A stretch of 64,000 nucleotides of DNA, from the NCBI RefSeq assembly GCF_000147815.2, contig NC_015957.1, positions 4,402,001 through 4,466,000 of the forward strand, given 5' to 3'. Within the stretch, counting starts at the first letter, position 1. Every line of letters begins with the position of its first letter. Source of the stretch: Streptomyces violaceusniger Tu 4113 (GTDB lineage: Bacteria; Actinomycetota; Actinomycetes; Streptomycetales; Streptomycetaceae). Shown piece by piece: positions 25,334 through 34,870 of the stretch. A program made the translations under genes and the position numbers. Under the pieces are notes generated by a model. That model was not told the origin of the DNA and ran no database searches. It saw nothing but the letters and a program-made list of their open reading frames with translations.

Positions 25334-26740
25334 ATGGGCGAGTTGGTGCCCGGCGGGAACCAGGCGCTGCCCGACGGTGCCCTGACCATCCGGGTGCCGG
25401 GCCCGTTCGACCTGTCCGCGCTGATCACCGGCGAGGACGGCAAGGTCGCGGGTGACGGCGACTTCGTCTTCTTCAACCAGCCCACCGCGCCCGGCGCCCG
25501 GCTGGACGGCGACACCCTCACCCTGCGGCCCCGGGGGCTACGGCCCGGCGCCGCCCGGGTCACCCTCGTCATCAGCCCCGCCGACCCGGGCACCCCGCTC
25601 GGGCGGCTGCCGGCGCCCGTGCTGAGCGTCCTGGACGAACGGGGAGCGCCGCTGGCCCGGTTCGCCCCGCCGCGCCCCTCGGCGGAGACGGTGCTGCTGC
25701 TCGCCGAGATCTACCGTCGCGGCGGCGGATGGAAGGTGCGGGCGATCGGCCAGGGCTACGCCGACGGACTGGCCGGTGTGGCGCGGGACTTCGGCGTCGA
25801 CGTCGCCGACGACGGGGCCCCGCCCCCGCCCGCGCCGACCACCCGGCCCATGCCCGCGCCGACCACCCGGCCCATGCCTCCGCCGACCACTCGGGCCGGG
25901 ACCGCGCCTTCCGCCCGCGTCGCGCCTCCCGTGCCTCCCGCTGCGCCGCCCGCCGACGGGGCCTCATGGCATGCCCTGGAGGTGGTGAACGCGGCGCGGG
26001 CACGGGCCGGAGCCGCCCCCGTCTCCCTCGACGGAGGGCTGACCGCTGCCGCCGAGGCGCACGCCCGGGCCATGGCCGCCCACGGCGCGCTGCGGCTGGA
26101 GACCCCGGACGGCATATCGCTCTTCCGCCGGATCGCCGCGCACGGATACACCCCGCTGACCATCGCCGAGCACATCGTCTCCGGGCCGCGCACCCCGTGG
26201 GAGTTCGTGGACTACTGCCTCGAAGGCGATGAGCGCCGGGGCCCGTTCCAGGACCCGGCCCTCGTCCACCTGGGGATCGGCCGGGCCGACGGCCCCACCA
26301 CCGGGGACGTCTACTGGACGGCGGTATGGGCCCGGCCGTTCACCCCGGACGGACTGCTGCGCCTGGCCTCCGAGGTCATCGCCCTCACCAACGCGGAGCG
26401 CGCCGCCGCCCGGCTGGCACCGCTCGCCCCGGACCGGCGGCTGACGGCGGCCGCGCAGGCGCACAGCGACGACATGGTGGCCCGCGACTTCTACTCCCAC
26501 ACCGGCCCCGAAGGACATCAGCCGTGGGACCGGGCGCGGACCGCCGGGGCCACACATCGCGGCATCGGCGAGAACATCGCATGCGGCCAGCGCTCCCCGG
26601 CGGAGGTGGTGCGCGGCTGGATGAACAGCCCGGGCCATCGCGCCAACATCCTGAAGCCCGACTTCACCCATATCGGCGTCGGCCACGCCGCCGGCAGCCG
26701 TGCGGGCACGTACTGGACCCAGGTCTACGGCGCCGTCTGA
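25334..26740 (+). CDS. TerD-like domain fused to two CAP (SCP/PR1) domains
   Basis: 468-residue multidomain protein. Residues 1 to about 165 resemble a TerD/stress-protein domain (LVPGGNQALPDG start, DGDFVFFNQP, VLLLAEIYRRGGGWKVRAIG, QGYADGLAGVARDFGV). A Pro/Thr linker with a DNA-level repeat follows (about 167-210). Then come two CAP domains: one degenerate (about 211-335) and one with normal motifs (HTGPEGHQPWDRA, GENIACGQRSP, WMNSPGHRANIL). No signal peptide is visible, although CAP domains are usually extracytoplasmic; TerD domains are cytoplasmic and bind calcium. The ATG follows GAGGAGCGGAC. Function unknown; stress or envelope role is speculative. Confidence 0.75.
   Translation: MGELVPGGNQALPDGALTIRVPGPFDLSALITGEDGKVAGDGDFVFFNQPTAPGARLDGDTLTLRPRGLRPGAARVTLVISPADPGTPLGRLPAPVLSVLDERGAPLARFAPPRPSAETVLLLAEIYRRGGGWKVRAIGQGYADGLAGVARDFGVDVADDGAPPPPAPTTRPMPAPTTRPMPPPTTRAGTAPSARVAPPVPPAAPPADGASWHALEVVNAARARAGAAPVSLDGGLTAAAEAHARAMAAHGALRLETPDGISLFRRIAAHGYTPLTIAEHIVSGPRTPWEFVDYCLEGDERRGPFQDPALVHLGIGRADGPTTGDVYWTAVWARPFTPDGLLRLASEVIALTNAERAAARLAPLAPDRRLTAAAQAHSDDMVARDFYSHTGPEGHQPWDRARTAGATHRGIGENIACGQRSPAEVVRGWMNSPGHRANILKPDFTHIGVGHAAGSRAGTYWTQVYGAV
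25832..25894 (+). repeat. 24-bp tandem repeat encoding APTTRPMP
   Basis: Two near-identical 24-bp units (25832-25855 and 25856-25879) and a partial third encode repeated APTTRPMP in the linker between the TerD-like and CAP domains. Likely a length-variable spacer. Confidence 0.7.
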
Positions 26741-26764
26741 CGACCCCGGTCGACGGCGGAACGG

Positions 26765-27499
26765 TCAGGTGCGGGACTCCAACTGCTGCCGCGTGGCGGA
26801 CCCGTACACCCCGTTCGCGTCGCCCCGGATCCCGTACCACACCTGGAACCGGGAGACCGCCTGGGCGAGGCTCTGGTCGTACTGCCCGTTGACCGGACCG
26901 TCCTGATACACGTTCGGAATCCGCAGCAGACGCTTCTGGAGCTCGGTCACCTCCGGCCCGGTGTCCCCGAGGGTCAGCACATCGCCCGGATCGCCCGGCG
27001 GCGGTAACTGGTCGTCCGGCGGCTGCGAGGCGGGCGCGCTCGGCGTCCCCGGTGCGGCGGAGGTCGCGGGCGCCGTCGGCGTGGCCGACGCGCCGCCCTC
27101 GGCCGCACCGGACGCCGAGTCCCGGTCCACCATCACCACCAGCGAGAGGGCGACCCCCGCGCCGAGTCCGGCCAGCACCAGCAGGGCGGCCCTGGGGTAG
27201 CGCCGCCCGGCCGGGGCGGGCGGCTCGGCCGGACGGCGCGGCTCGGCCGGTGCGTCCTGAACCGGCCAGGCGTCGGCCGCGGTCGGACCGCCGGTCATCT
27301 CCTGGGTGTCCGCATCCGCCATGGGCGGTGCCTCGGGCGGGAGTTCGGTGCCCGGCGGCCGGAAGAGGTCGAGCTCCTCCATCCACCCCTCGACGGGCCG
27401 CTCCGAGTCGTCGTCGTACTCCGGCGTCGCACGGAAGATCGCGGTCGGCTCGAGCACCTCGCGCCCGGCTGGTCGGTCCGGATCGGGTTCGGCTGCCAT
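26765..27499 (-). CDS. Membrane-anchored peptidoglycan-binding domain protein
   Basis: 244 residues: acidic, Pro-rich cytosolic N-terminus (1-102), one transmembrane segment (about 104-126, AALLVLAGLGAGVALSLVVM), an Ala/Pro/Thr-rich spacer, and a C-terminal PG_binding_1 domain (about 173-244; LTLGDTGPEVTELQKRLLRI, AVSRFQVWYGI). Topology N-in/C-out would place the binding domain in the cell wall. No catalytic domain is present. It is convergent with the TerD-CAP gene, 24 bp away, and divergent from a flavoprotein gene. Confidence 0.8.
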   Translation of the reverse strand: MAAEPDPDRPAGREVLEPTAIFRATPEYDDDSERPVEGWMEELDLFRPPGTELPPEAPPMADADTQEMTGGPTAADAWPVQDAPAEPRRPAEPPAPAGRRYPRAALLVLAGLGAGVALSLVVMVDRDSASGAAEGGASATPTAPATSAAPGTPSAPASQPPDDQLPPPGDPGDVLTLGDTGPEVTELQKRLLRIPNVYQDGPVNGQYDQSLAQAVSRFQVWYGIRGDANGVYGSATRQQLESRT

Positions 27500-27672
27500 A
27501 CAGACCTCCTTATGCGCCCCACACCATTACGCGGGGATACGGACGCGGGCCCGGGAGGATTCAAGCCGATCGTGATCGGGCGCACGCGCGGCGCCGGTGT
27601 GGCGTGCCGCCACGGGGTAAGCCCTCCTGAGAGGGTGCCCATGGCCTCGGGGACGTCGAAGGGAGCCGTGAG

Positions 27673-28926
27673 ATGGAGCGGACCACATGCTGTGTGGTGG
27701 GCGGCGGGCCCGCCGGGATGGTCCTCGGGCTGCTGCTGGCCCGGGCCGGGGTGGAGGTCACCGTCCTGGAGAAGCACGGGGACTTCCTGCGTGACTTCCG
27801 CGGCGACACGGTCCATCCCAGCACGCTGCGGCTCCTGGACGACCTGGGCCTCGCCGAGCGGTTCGCGGCCCTGCCGCAGCGGCATGTGCACTCCGTCCAG
27901 CTCCCCATCGGACGGGACGGCGATCTGTTCACGGTCGGCGACATCAGCTCGCTGCCGGGGAAGTACAACTACGTCGCGATGGTGCCCCAGTGGGATCTGC
28001 TCGATCTGCTGGCGGACGAGGCCAAGCGGGAGCCCACCTTCCAGTTGCGGATGAACACCGAGGTGACCTCCTTCCTCATGGAGCGCGGACGGGTCACCGG
28101 AGTGCGCTACCGCGACCGCGTCGCCGGCTCCACCGGCGAGCTGCGCGCCACCCTCACCGTGGCCTGCGACGGCCGGGGGTCGCTCGCCCGCGTCCTGCCC
28201 GAGCTGGGGCTGCGGGAGTTCCCCTGCCCGATGGACGTCTGGTGGTTCCGGCTGCCGCGCGAGGAGCGCGACCCGCAAGGGCTGGTGGGCAACGCCGGCG
28301 AGCGCTATCTCACGGCCATGATCGACCGCGGGGACTACTGGCAGTGCGCCGTCCTGATCCCCAAGGGGGCCGACGACGCCTGGCGCGCCCAGCCCCTCGA
28401 CCAGTTCCTCGCCTCGTTCGCCGAGGCCACGCCATGGATACGGCGGGGCGTGCCCGACCGCGAGCCCCGCCCGCGGTCCTGGGACGAGGTCAAGCTGCTG
28501 GACGTCCGGATGGACCGGCTCCGCCGCTGGCACCGTCCCGGACTGCTGTGCATCGGGGACGCGGCCCACGCGATGTCGCCCGTGTTCGGGATCGGCATCA
28601 ACCTCGCCGTCGAGGACGCGGTCGCCGCCGCCCGCCATCTGGCCGGGCCGCTGCGGAAGGGCACCGTGGGCCTCGCCGACGTACGCGCCATCCAGAACCG
28701 CCGGTGGCCGACCGCCGCCGGGACGCAGATACTGCAGCGGATCGCCCACGCACGGGTCATCGAGCCGCTGCTGCAGGGGCGTTCACCGGCCGTCGCGGGG
28801 CAGCCGCTGCGGCTGACCCAGGTGCTCACCAAGGCGCCCTGGCTGAAGCGGGGGCCCGCGTACTTCCTCGCCTACGGCGCCGGCCGCGAGCGGCCCCCGG
28901 CCGCGTCGCTGCGGCCTTCCGGATGA
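27673..28926 (+). CDS. FAD-dependent monooxygenase (PHBH/UbiH fold)
   Basis: 417-residue class A flavoprotein. N-terminal Rossmann motif VVGGGPAGMVLGLLLARAG, glutamate of the ADP-ribose site in VTVLEKH, central ACDGRGS (the DG motif), and GDAAHAMSPVFGIGINLAVED, the second FAD motif. The usual reaction is NAD(P)H-dependent hydroxylation of an aromatic or similar substrate. GGGAG lies 8 nt before the ATG. It is a single-gene unit, so no pathway can be named. Close relatives are usually annotated only as FAD-dependent oxidoreductase. Confidence 0.8.
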   Translation: MERTTCCVVGGGPAGMVLGLLLARAGVEVTVLEKHGDFLRDFRGDTVHPSTLRLLDDLGLAERFAALPQRHVHSVQLPIGRDGDLFTVGDISSLPGKYNYVAMVPQWDLLDLLADEAKREPTFQLRMNTEVTSFLMERGRVTGVRYRDRVAGSTGELRATLTVACDGRGSLARVLPELGLREFPCPMDVWWFRLPREERDPQGLVGNAGERYLTAMIDRGDYWQCAVLIPKGADDAWRAQPLDQFLASFAEATPWIRRGVPDREPRPRSWDEVKLLDVRMDRLRRWHRPGLLCIGDAAHAMSPVFGIGINLAVEDAVAAARHLAGPLRKGTVGLADVRAIQNRRWPTAAGTQILQRIAHARVIEPLLQGRSPAVAGQPLRLTQVLTKAPWLKRGPAYFLAYGAGRERPPAASLRPSG

Positions 28927-28937
28927 GTCCGATCGCG

Positions 28938-28976
28938 CGGAGCCGGGGTGCGGAATCCCTCCGCACCCCCGCTCCG
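28938..28976. terminator. Hairpin terminator between convergent genes
   Basis: CGGAGC-GGGGTGCGGA pairs with TCCGCACCCC-GCTCCG around ATCCC, with a single C-C mismatch. It separates the monooxygenase and permease genes. Confidence 0.7.
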
Positions 28977-28987
28977 GACGGACACCT

Positions 28988-30508
28988 TCAGACGATGCCC
29001 TCGGCGATCTCCGCCTGTTCGCGCGCCGTGCCGTACGCGGAGGGCGTGTTGTACGAGCGGCGGGCCACGAACCACCAGATCGTGGCCAGCAGCAGTACCA
29101 CGGCCAGGGCGATCGAGGCGTAGTTCATCGAGTCGGCCGTCACCGGACTGGACTGCGGCAGACAGAACAGCACCGTCACCACGGCCACCCACACCACCGC
29201 GACCCAGCCCACCGGTTTGCTCCAGCGGCCCAGCTGCCACGGGCCCGGCTGGAACCGGTCCCCGGCGCGCAGCCGCAGGAAGATGGGGATGGCGTAGGCG
29301 GGGGTGATCCCGATGACGTTGATGGCGGTCACCGCGCCGTAGGCCGTCTCGGAGTACAGGGACGGCAGGGCCAGCACACATGCCACCGCCACCGACAGCC
29401 AGACCGCGTGCACCGGCGTCTGGGTGCGGGAGCTGACCCGCTGCCACAGCCGTGAGCCGGGCAGCGCGCCGTCCCGGCTGAACGCGAACACCATCCGGCT
29501 GGCCGCCGCCACCTCGGCGTTCCCGCAGAAGAGCTGCGCCACGATGACGACGAGCAGCATCGCGGTGGCACCGCTCGTCCCCAGGGCGTCGATAAGGATC
29601 TGCGCCGGGGGCACTCCGGTGGCGCTCTTCTGCGTACCGGCGTAGTCCTGGATGGCGAAGGTGAGCCCGGCCAGCAGCACGAACCCGGCCACCCAGGATA
29701 CCCAGATGGCGCGGACGATCCCCCGGGCGGCGAAGACGGAGGCGTTGGAGGTCTCCTCGGACAGATGCGCGGAGGCGTCGTAGCCGGAGAAGGTGTACTG
29801 GGCGAGCAGCAGTCCGATCGCGGCCACGTACAGCGGATTAGACCAGCCGGTGTCATTGACGAATTCGGTGAAGACGAATCCGGGCGACTGGTGGTGGGAG
29901 GGCACGATCGCCAATGCGCCGACGATGATGGCGACACCGGCCAGATGCCACCACACACTGACCGAGTTGAGCACGCTGACCAGCCGCACCCCGAACAGAT
30001 TCAGCACCGCGTGCAGCAGCAGAATGCAGACGAAGATGACCATGGTCGATTCCGGTGTGGGATCGAATCCCCACTGGAGGTTGAAGAGCGCCCCGGTGAA
30101 CAGGGCGGCGCCGTAGTCGATTCCGGCGATGGCCCCGAGCAGCCCCAGCAGATTGAGCCAGCCGGTGTACCAGCCCCACCTCCGTCCGCCCAGCCGGTCG
30201 GCCATGTAGTACAGCGCTCCCGAGGTGGGATAGGCGCTGGTCACCTCCGCCAGGGCGAGCCCGACGCACAGGACGAAGAGCCCCACTCCGGCCCAGCCCC
30301 ACATCATGACCGCGGGGCCTCCGGTGTCCAGCCCGAAGCCGTACAGCGTCATGCAGCCGGAGAGAATGGAGATGACCGAGAAACTGATGGCGAAATTGCC
30401 GAACCCGCCCATGCGGCGGGCCAGTACGGGTTGATAGCCGAGCTCACGCAGCCGCTGTTCGTCGTCCCGTTGGGGAGCGGGACCCGAACTCGACCATGCC
30501 GTGGACAT
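28988..30508 (-). CDS. APC-superfamily amino-acid permease
   Basis: 506-residue integral membrane protein with about 12 hydrophobic segments. The first lies in GGFGNFAISFSVISILSGCM; conserved features include ALAEVTSAYPTSGALYYMA, TFSGYDASAHLSEET and AFSRDGALPGSRLW, as in the amino acid/choline transporter subgroup that includes GABA and choline permeases. It would import an amino acid or amine in symport with cations. It is not beside the gabTD operon, so a GABA role is only a possibility. An upstream gene on the same strand ends 124 bp away behind its own hairpin. Confidence 0.85.
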   Translation of the reverse strand: MSTAWSSSGPAPQRDDEQRLRELGYQPVLARRMGGFGNFAISFSVISILSGCMTLYGFGLDTGGPAVMMWGWAGVGLFVLCVGLALAEVTSAYPTSGALYYMADRLGGRRWGWYTGWLNLLGLLGAIAGIDYGAALFTGALFNLQWGFDPTPESTMVIFVCILLLHAVLNLFGVRLVSVLNSVSVWWHLAGVAIIVGALAIVPSHHQSPGFVFTEFVNDTGWSNPLYVAAIGLLLAQYTFSGYDASAHLSEETSNASVFAARGIVRAIWVSWVAGFVLLAGLTFAIQDYAGTQKSATGVPPAQILIDALGTSGATAMLLVVIVAQLFCGNAEVAAASRMVFAFSRDGALPGSRLWQRVSSRTQTPVHAVWLSVAVACVLALPSLYSETAYGAVTAINVIGITPAYAIPIFLRLRAGDRFQPGPWQLGRWSKPVGWVAVVWVAVVTVLFCLPQSSPVTADSMNYASIALAVVLLLATIWWFVARRSYNTPSAYGTAREQAEIAEGIV

Positions 30509-30613
30509 GAATGTACCTCCCGAATGCTGGGGCGGGCGAGGGTGGTGGTACAGGTGGGAAATCGGTCTGGCAGAAGGGCGGAAGGGCGGATGGGGGAGCG
30601 GTGGTCCAAATGC

Positions 30614-30631
30614 GCCGGGGAGGGCCCCGGC
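30614..30631 (-). terminator. Short hairpin terminator
   Basis: GCCGGGG-AGGG-CCCCGGC lies immediately after the stop of the unknown helical protein gene. Confidence 0.5.
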
Positions 30632-31639
30632 TCAGCCGTTGACCCCGGGTCTTGGCCCGCGGGCGCCGGCCAGTGAGCGGACCCGGGCGCGAAGAAACAT
30701 TTCTTCAGCTGCGGCGCGGTCGCCGGGGTCGGGGGTGCGGTAGGCCCAGGGGAGCGGGGTGAAGTACGGCCCCAGCGCCTCGAAGACGCGGGCCGCGTCG
30801 GAGAATCGCAGCGCGCCCCACAGGGCGTGCGCCAGATGGTTGAGATCCAGCAGTGAACTCGTCGTGAGATCGGCGTGGTCGAACCAGCCGTGCAGTGCCT
30901 TCTGAGCGTCCCGGGTGGCGTCCTCGGTGGCCCAGTGCAGGTCGAGCGCCTTCTCGTAGCCCCGCTCCTCGCGGTACCGCTCGACGTGCACATACAGCGG
31001 CAGCACCTGCAGCGCGGACTCCCGGGGCGCGCCCGAGGACACCCATTGCACGAAGTTGACCGCCTCGGCCAGCGAACCTCCGGCCCGCCGGGCGTACACG
31101 AACTGCAGCATCCGGTGGTACGCCTCGCGGTTGTACGGATCGCGCCGGTCGGCCTCCGCCAGCAGCCCCCAGGGCCCGGGGAACAGCAGCGGACCGGGCG
31201 GGGGCACGCGGTGCTCCTCCTGCCGCTGCTCCTTGTCAAGCTGGGCCAGGGCCAGCAGACACACCCACGGCACCGGGTCCGCCGGGGAGTGGTGCGCGGA
31301 CAGTTGGCAGGACTGCCACGCCTCGCGCCACAGCTCCCGGGTGCGGGGATGTCCCTCGCGGTGTGCGCGCACCGCCCGTTCCACCCCCACCCGCGCGCCC
31401 ATCACCAGCGCCGCCACGCTCTGCGGCTCCTCGGCCCGCCACGCGTCCACCACGTTGGATCCGGCGCCGGCCGTGGCCAGCACCTGGGTGCGCTGGGTCC
31501 ACAGCGCCCACGTGGGAGTCTCCGCGAGCAGATTGCGCATCGATATCCAGCGTCCGGTGCGCAGATCCTGCAGCGCGATGCGCAGTCCGCCGTCATACCC
31601 CGCGGGGTGGTACACGGGGCGGAACTCTTCCTCGGGCAT
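30632..31639 (-). CDS. Conserved hypothetical alpha-helical protein
   Basis: 335-residue protein of no family I can name. It is soluble, strongly helical and Trp/Arg/Glu-rich, with repeated motif-like segments (LLAEADRRDPYNREAYHRML, GYEKALDLHWATEDATRDAQ) that suggest TPR- or HEAT-like packing. ATG at 31639 begins MPEEEFRPVYHPAGYDGG; a longer reading frame upstream is poor coding sequence overlapping the divergent kinase promoter. Codon usage is normal. Neighbours (permease downstream, kinase divergent) do not reveal a function. Confidence 0.6.
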   Translation of the reverse strand: MPEEEFRPVYHPAGYDGGLRIALQDLRTGRWISMRNLLAETPTWALWTQRTQVLATAGAGSNVVDAWRAEEPQSVAALVMGARVGVERAVRAHREGHPRTRELWREAWQSCQLSAHHSPADPVPWVCLLALAQLDKEQRQEEHRVPPPGPLLFPGPWGLLAEADRRDPYNREAYHRMLQFVYARRAGGSLAEAVNFVQWVSSGAPRESALQVLPLYVHVERYREERGYEKALDLHWATEDATRDAQKALHGWFDHADLTTSSLLDLNHLAHALWGALRFSDAARVFEALGPYFTPLPWAYRTPDPGDRAAAEEMFLRARVRSLAGARGPRPGVNG

Positions 31640-31871
31640 CGGATGACTTTCGTACGGAGCTGGCGTACCGGACGCGGTGAACGAGGGCCTGGGGGATGGT
31701 TGCAGGGATCCTATAGTCCCGCCGCGGCGACTCGGGCACGGGGGACCACGGGCGTGCCCCGACCGGCCGTCTTGACGCCCGCCCCGTGACTGCACCAGGC
31801 TTTCCGGCAAGATCCCCGCGCACCGTCCCCGAGCCCGAAGCGATCCACCAGTCCCGAGCGAAGAACCGGAC

Positions 31872-33368
31872 ATGCTGCCTGCAGAGCGTCGCCACCGCAC
31901 CCCGGCCGACCCCGCGACCGGCCCGGTCCTCGCCGTCGACCAAGGCACCTCGGGCACCAAGGCGTTGGTGCTGTGTCCCGAGCGCGGGGTGATCGGCTCC
32001 GCCGAGGTCTCCGTGCGCCCCCGCTATCTGCCCGGCGGACTGGTCGAGGTCGATCCGGCCGCGTTGCTCACCTCGGTCCTCGAGGCCGGACGCCAGGCTC
32101 TCGCGGCCGCGGGAGAGCCGGTCGTGGCGGTCGGGCTGGCCAACCAGGGCGAGACCGTGCTGGCCTGGGACCCCGTCACGGGCGACCCGCTGACCGACGC
32201 GCTGGTCTGGCAGGACCGGCGGGCGCGGACGGTGTGCGAACAGCTCGCGCCGCACGCCGAGACACTGCGCGAACTCACCGGACTGCCCCTCGATCCGTAC
32301 TTCGCGGCGCCCAAGATGGCGTGGATCCGGCGCCATCTGACCGACGAGGGCGTGGTCACCACCAGCGACGCCTGGCTGGTCCACCGGCTCACCGGCGCGT
32401 TCGTCACCGACGCCGCCACCGCGGGGCGCACCGGGCTGCTCGACCTCGACCGTGTCGCCTGGTCCCCGAAGGCGCTGGACCTCTACGGGCTGACCGCCGA
32501 ACGGCTGCCGCGCGTCGTCGACGCCGCCGGGCCCGTCGGCACCACCACGGCCTTCGGCGGCGAAGTCCCGCTCACCGGGCTCCTCGTCGACCAGCAGGCC
32601 GCCCTGCTGGCGCAGCGGGTGACCGAGCCGGGCACCGCCAAGTGCACCTACGGCACCGGGGCCTTCCTCCTCGCCCAGACCGGGGACCGGCCCCGGCGCG
32701 GCCCCCATGGCCTGGTCTCCTGCGTGGCCTGGCGGTTCGGCGGGCGCACCAGCTACTGCCTGGACGGCCAGGTGTACACCGCCGCCTCCGCGGTGCGCTG
32801 GCTCAGCGACCTGGGGGTGATCCAAGGGCCCCAGGACCTCGACCCGGTCGGCCGGACCGTGTCCGACGCCGGGGGAGTCACCTTCGTACCGGCGCTCGCC
32901 GGACTCGCGGCGCCGTGGTGGCGCGGCGACCTCAAGGGTTCGCTGACCGGGCTCGGCCTCGACACCACCGCCGGGCATCTGGTGCGCGCCCTGTGCGAGG
33001 GCATCGCCGCCCAGGTGGTGGAGATCGCCGAGGCGGCCGCTTCCGACCTGGGCGCGCCGCTGACCGTCCTGCGGGTCGACGGGGGACTGACCCGCTCGGC
33101 GTTGCTGATGCAGACTCAGGCCGATCTGCTGCAGCGGCCGGTGGAGGTGTCGGCGCTGCCGGATGTCACGGCGCTGGGCGTGGGCGCCGCCGCGCGGCTG
33201 GGGCTCGACCCGGGCCTGACGGTCGAGGAGGCGGTCCCGGCGTGGGAGCCCGCCGCCGTCTACGAACCGCGGATCAGCGCGGAGCGGGCCGCCGAGCGCC
33301 TGGCCGGTTTCCGCTCGGCCGTGGCCTCGCTGCTTGACCAGGCGCCGACGGCCGCCGCCCACGACTGA
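31872..33368 (+). CDS. FGGY-family carbohydrate kinase (glycerol kinase-like)
   Basis: 498-residue sugar/polyol kinase. N-terminal FGGY domain starts at LAVDQGTSGTKALVL (about 20-34, phosphate motif), with GLANQGETVLAWD and LVWQDRRA resembling the substrate region of glycerol kinases, CTYGTGAFLL as connecting motif, and the C-terminal ATP-binding motif LRVDGGLTRSALLMQ. It phosphorylates glycerol or a related polyol with ATP. It leads an operon with GlpA-like and GlpB-like flavoproteins, which argues for glycerol-3-phosphate or a homologous polyol phosphate as the product. Substrate assignment is inference. Confidence 0.82.
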   Translation: MLPAERRHRTPADPATGPVLAVDQGTSGTKALVLCPERGVIGSAEVSVRPRYLPGGLVEVDPAALLTSVLEAGRQALAAAGEPVVAVGLANQGETVLAWDPVTGDPLTDALVWQDRRARTVCEQLAPHAETLRELTGLPLDPYFAAPKMAWIRRHLTDEGVVTTSDAWLVHRLTGAFVTDAATAGRTGLLDLDRVAWSPKALDLYGLTAERLPRVVDAAGPVGTTTAFGGEVPLTGLLVDQQAALLAQRVTEPGTAKCTYGTGAFLLAQTGDRPRRGPHGLVSCVAWRFGGRTSYCLDGQVYTAASAVRWLSDLGVIQGPQDLDPVGRTVSDAGGVTFVPALAGLAAPWWRGDLKGSLTGLGLDTTAGHLVRALCEGIAAQVVEIAEAAASDLGAPLTVLRVDGGLTRSALLMQTQADLLQRPVEVSALPDVTALGVGAAARLGLDPGLTVEEAVPAWEPAAVYEPRISAERAAERLAGFRSAVASLLDQAPTAAAHD

Positions 33369-33442
33369 GGACCCCGCTGAGGACATCCGCCCAGGACCGC
33401 CGCGCGCCAGGAGCCGTTCGCACCACCGAGCAAGGGACCACA

Positions 33443-34870
33443 ATGACCGTTACGACCACGGGTGACCTCCCCGGCGAGGTCTACGACGTGGCCATCATCG
33501 GCGCCGGGGTGGTCGGCACCGCCATCGCCCGCGAACTGGCCCGCCACCGGCTGCGGACCGCCCTCGTCGAGGCGTCCGACGATGTGGGGAACGGCACCTC
33601 CAAGGCCAACACCGCGATCCTGCACACCGGTTTCGACGCCACCCCGGGCACTCTGGAGGCCCGCCTGGTGCGCGAGGGCTACCAGCGGCTGACCGCCTAC
33701 GCCGCCGAGACCGGCATCCCGCTCGAACCGCTCGGCGCGCTCCTCGTCGCCTGGGACGCCGAACAGCTCGCCGCGCTGCCGTCACTCGCCGAGAAGGCCG
33801 TGCGCAACGGCTACGACGAGACGAGCATCCTCGACGCGGACGCGGTCTACGCCCGCGAACCCCATCTGGGACCGGGCGCCCTCGGCGCGCTCGAAGTCCC
33901 CGGGGAGAGCATCATCTGCCCCTGGACGACGACGCTCGCCTACGCCACCCAGGCGGTGCGCGCGGGCGTCGCCCTGCATCTGAACTGCCCGGCCGGGGCC
34001 ATCACCACCGGCGAGGACCACCACGAGATCGCCACCCCGCGCGGGGTGCTGCGCACCCGCCATCTGGTCAACGCCGCGGGGCTGTACTCGGACGAGATCA
34101 ACCGGCGGCTCGGCCACGAGGAGTTCACCGTGACCCCGCGCCGCGGCCAGCTGATCGTCTTCGACAAGTTCGCCCGCGGCCTGGTGGACCACATCCTGCT
34201 GCCGGTGCCCACCGCACTCGGCAAGGGCGTCCTGGTGGCGCCGACCGTGTACGGCAATGTGATGCTCGGCCCCACCGCCGAGGACCTCGGCGACAAGACC
34301 GCCACCGGATCGTCTGCGGACCAACTGGCCTCGCTCCGGGAGAAGGGCGCGCGGATCATGCCGGAGCTGCTGGATGAGGAGGTCACCGCGGTCTATGCCG
34401 GGCTGCGCGCCGCCACCGAGCACGGCGACTTCCAGATCCGCGCCGACCCCGGCCGACGGTATGTCGCCGTGGGCGGCATCCGCTCCACCGGACTCACCGC
34501 CTCGATGGCGATCGCCGCGCATGTGGCGGAGCTGCTCACCGAGTGCGGTCTCGACCCCGGGCCCCAGCGGGAGATCGAGCCCGTGCGGATGCCCACCATC
34601 GGCGAGGCCTTCCCGCGCCCCTACCAACGCGCCGATCTCATCGCCGCCGACCCCGCGTACGGCACCGTGGTCTGCCACTGCGAACGCGTCACCCGGGGCG
34701 AGATCCGCGACGCGCTGACCGCCACCGTGCCACCGGGCTCGCTCGACGGCCTCCGGCGCCGCACCCGGGCCCTCGGCGGACGCTGCCAGGGATTCTTCTG
34801 CGGCGCGGCGGTGCGCGCCCAGTTCGACGCGGCCACCGCGGCCCAGGACCGGACGGAGGCCCGGCGATGA
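33443..34870 (+). CDS. GlpA-like FAD dehydrogenase with C-terminal BFD [2Fe-2S] domain
   Basis: 475-residue flavoprotein. N-terminal FAD motif DVAIIGAGVVGTAIARELAR, typical DAO/GlpA fold to about residue 390 (KANTAILHTGFDA; LVNAAGLYSDEINRR; YAGLRAATEHGDFQIR), then a bacterioferritin-associated-ferredoxin-type domain with CHCERVTRGEI and GGRCQGFFC (C-x-C ... C-x4-C) that should bind a [2Fe-2S] cluster. GlpA of the anaerobic glycerol-3-phosphate dehydrogenase has this layout. It follows the kinase by 74 bp and overlaps the next gene as ATGA. Alternative: L-2-hydroxyglutarate-type dehydrogenase, less likely in this context. Confidence 0.82.
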   Translation: MTVTTTGDLPGEVYDVAIIGAGVVGTAIARELARHRLRTALVEASDDVGNGTSKANTAILHTGFDATPGTLEARLVREGYQRLTAYAAETGIPLEPLGALLVAWDAEQLAALPSLAEKAVRNGYDETSILDADAVYAREPHLGPGALGALEVPGESIICPWTTTLAYATQAVRAGVALHLNCPAGAITTGEDHHEIATPRGVLRTRHLVNAAGLYSDEINRRLGHEEFTVTPRRGQLIVFDKFARGLVDHILLPVPTALGKGVLVAPTVYGNVMLGPTAEDLGDKTATGSSADQLASLREKGARIMPELLDEEVTAVYAGLRAATEHGDFQIRADPGRRYVAVGGIRSTGLTASMAIAAHVAELLTECGLDPGPQREIEPVRMPTIGEAFPRPYQRADLIAADPAYGTVVCHCERVTRGEIRDALTATVPPGSLDGLRRRTRALGGRCQGFFCGAAVRAQFDAATAAQDRTEARR

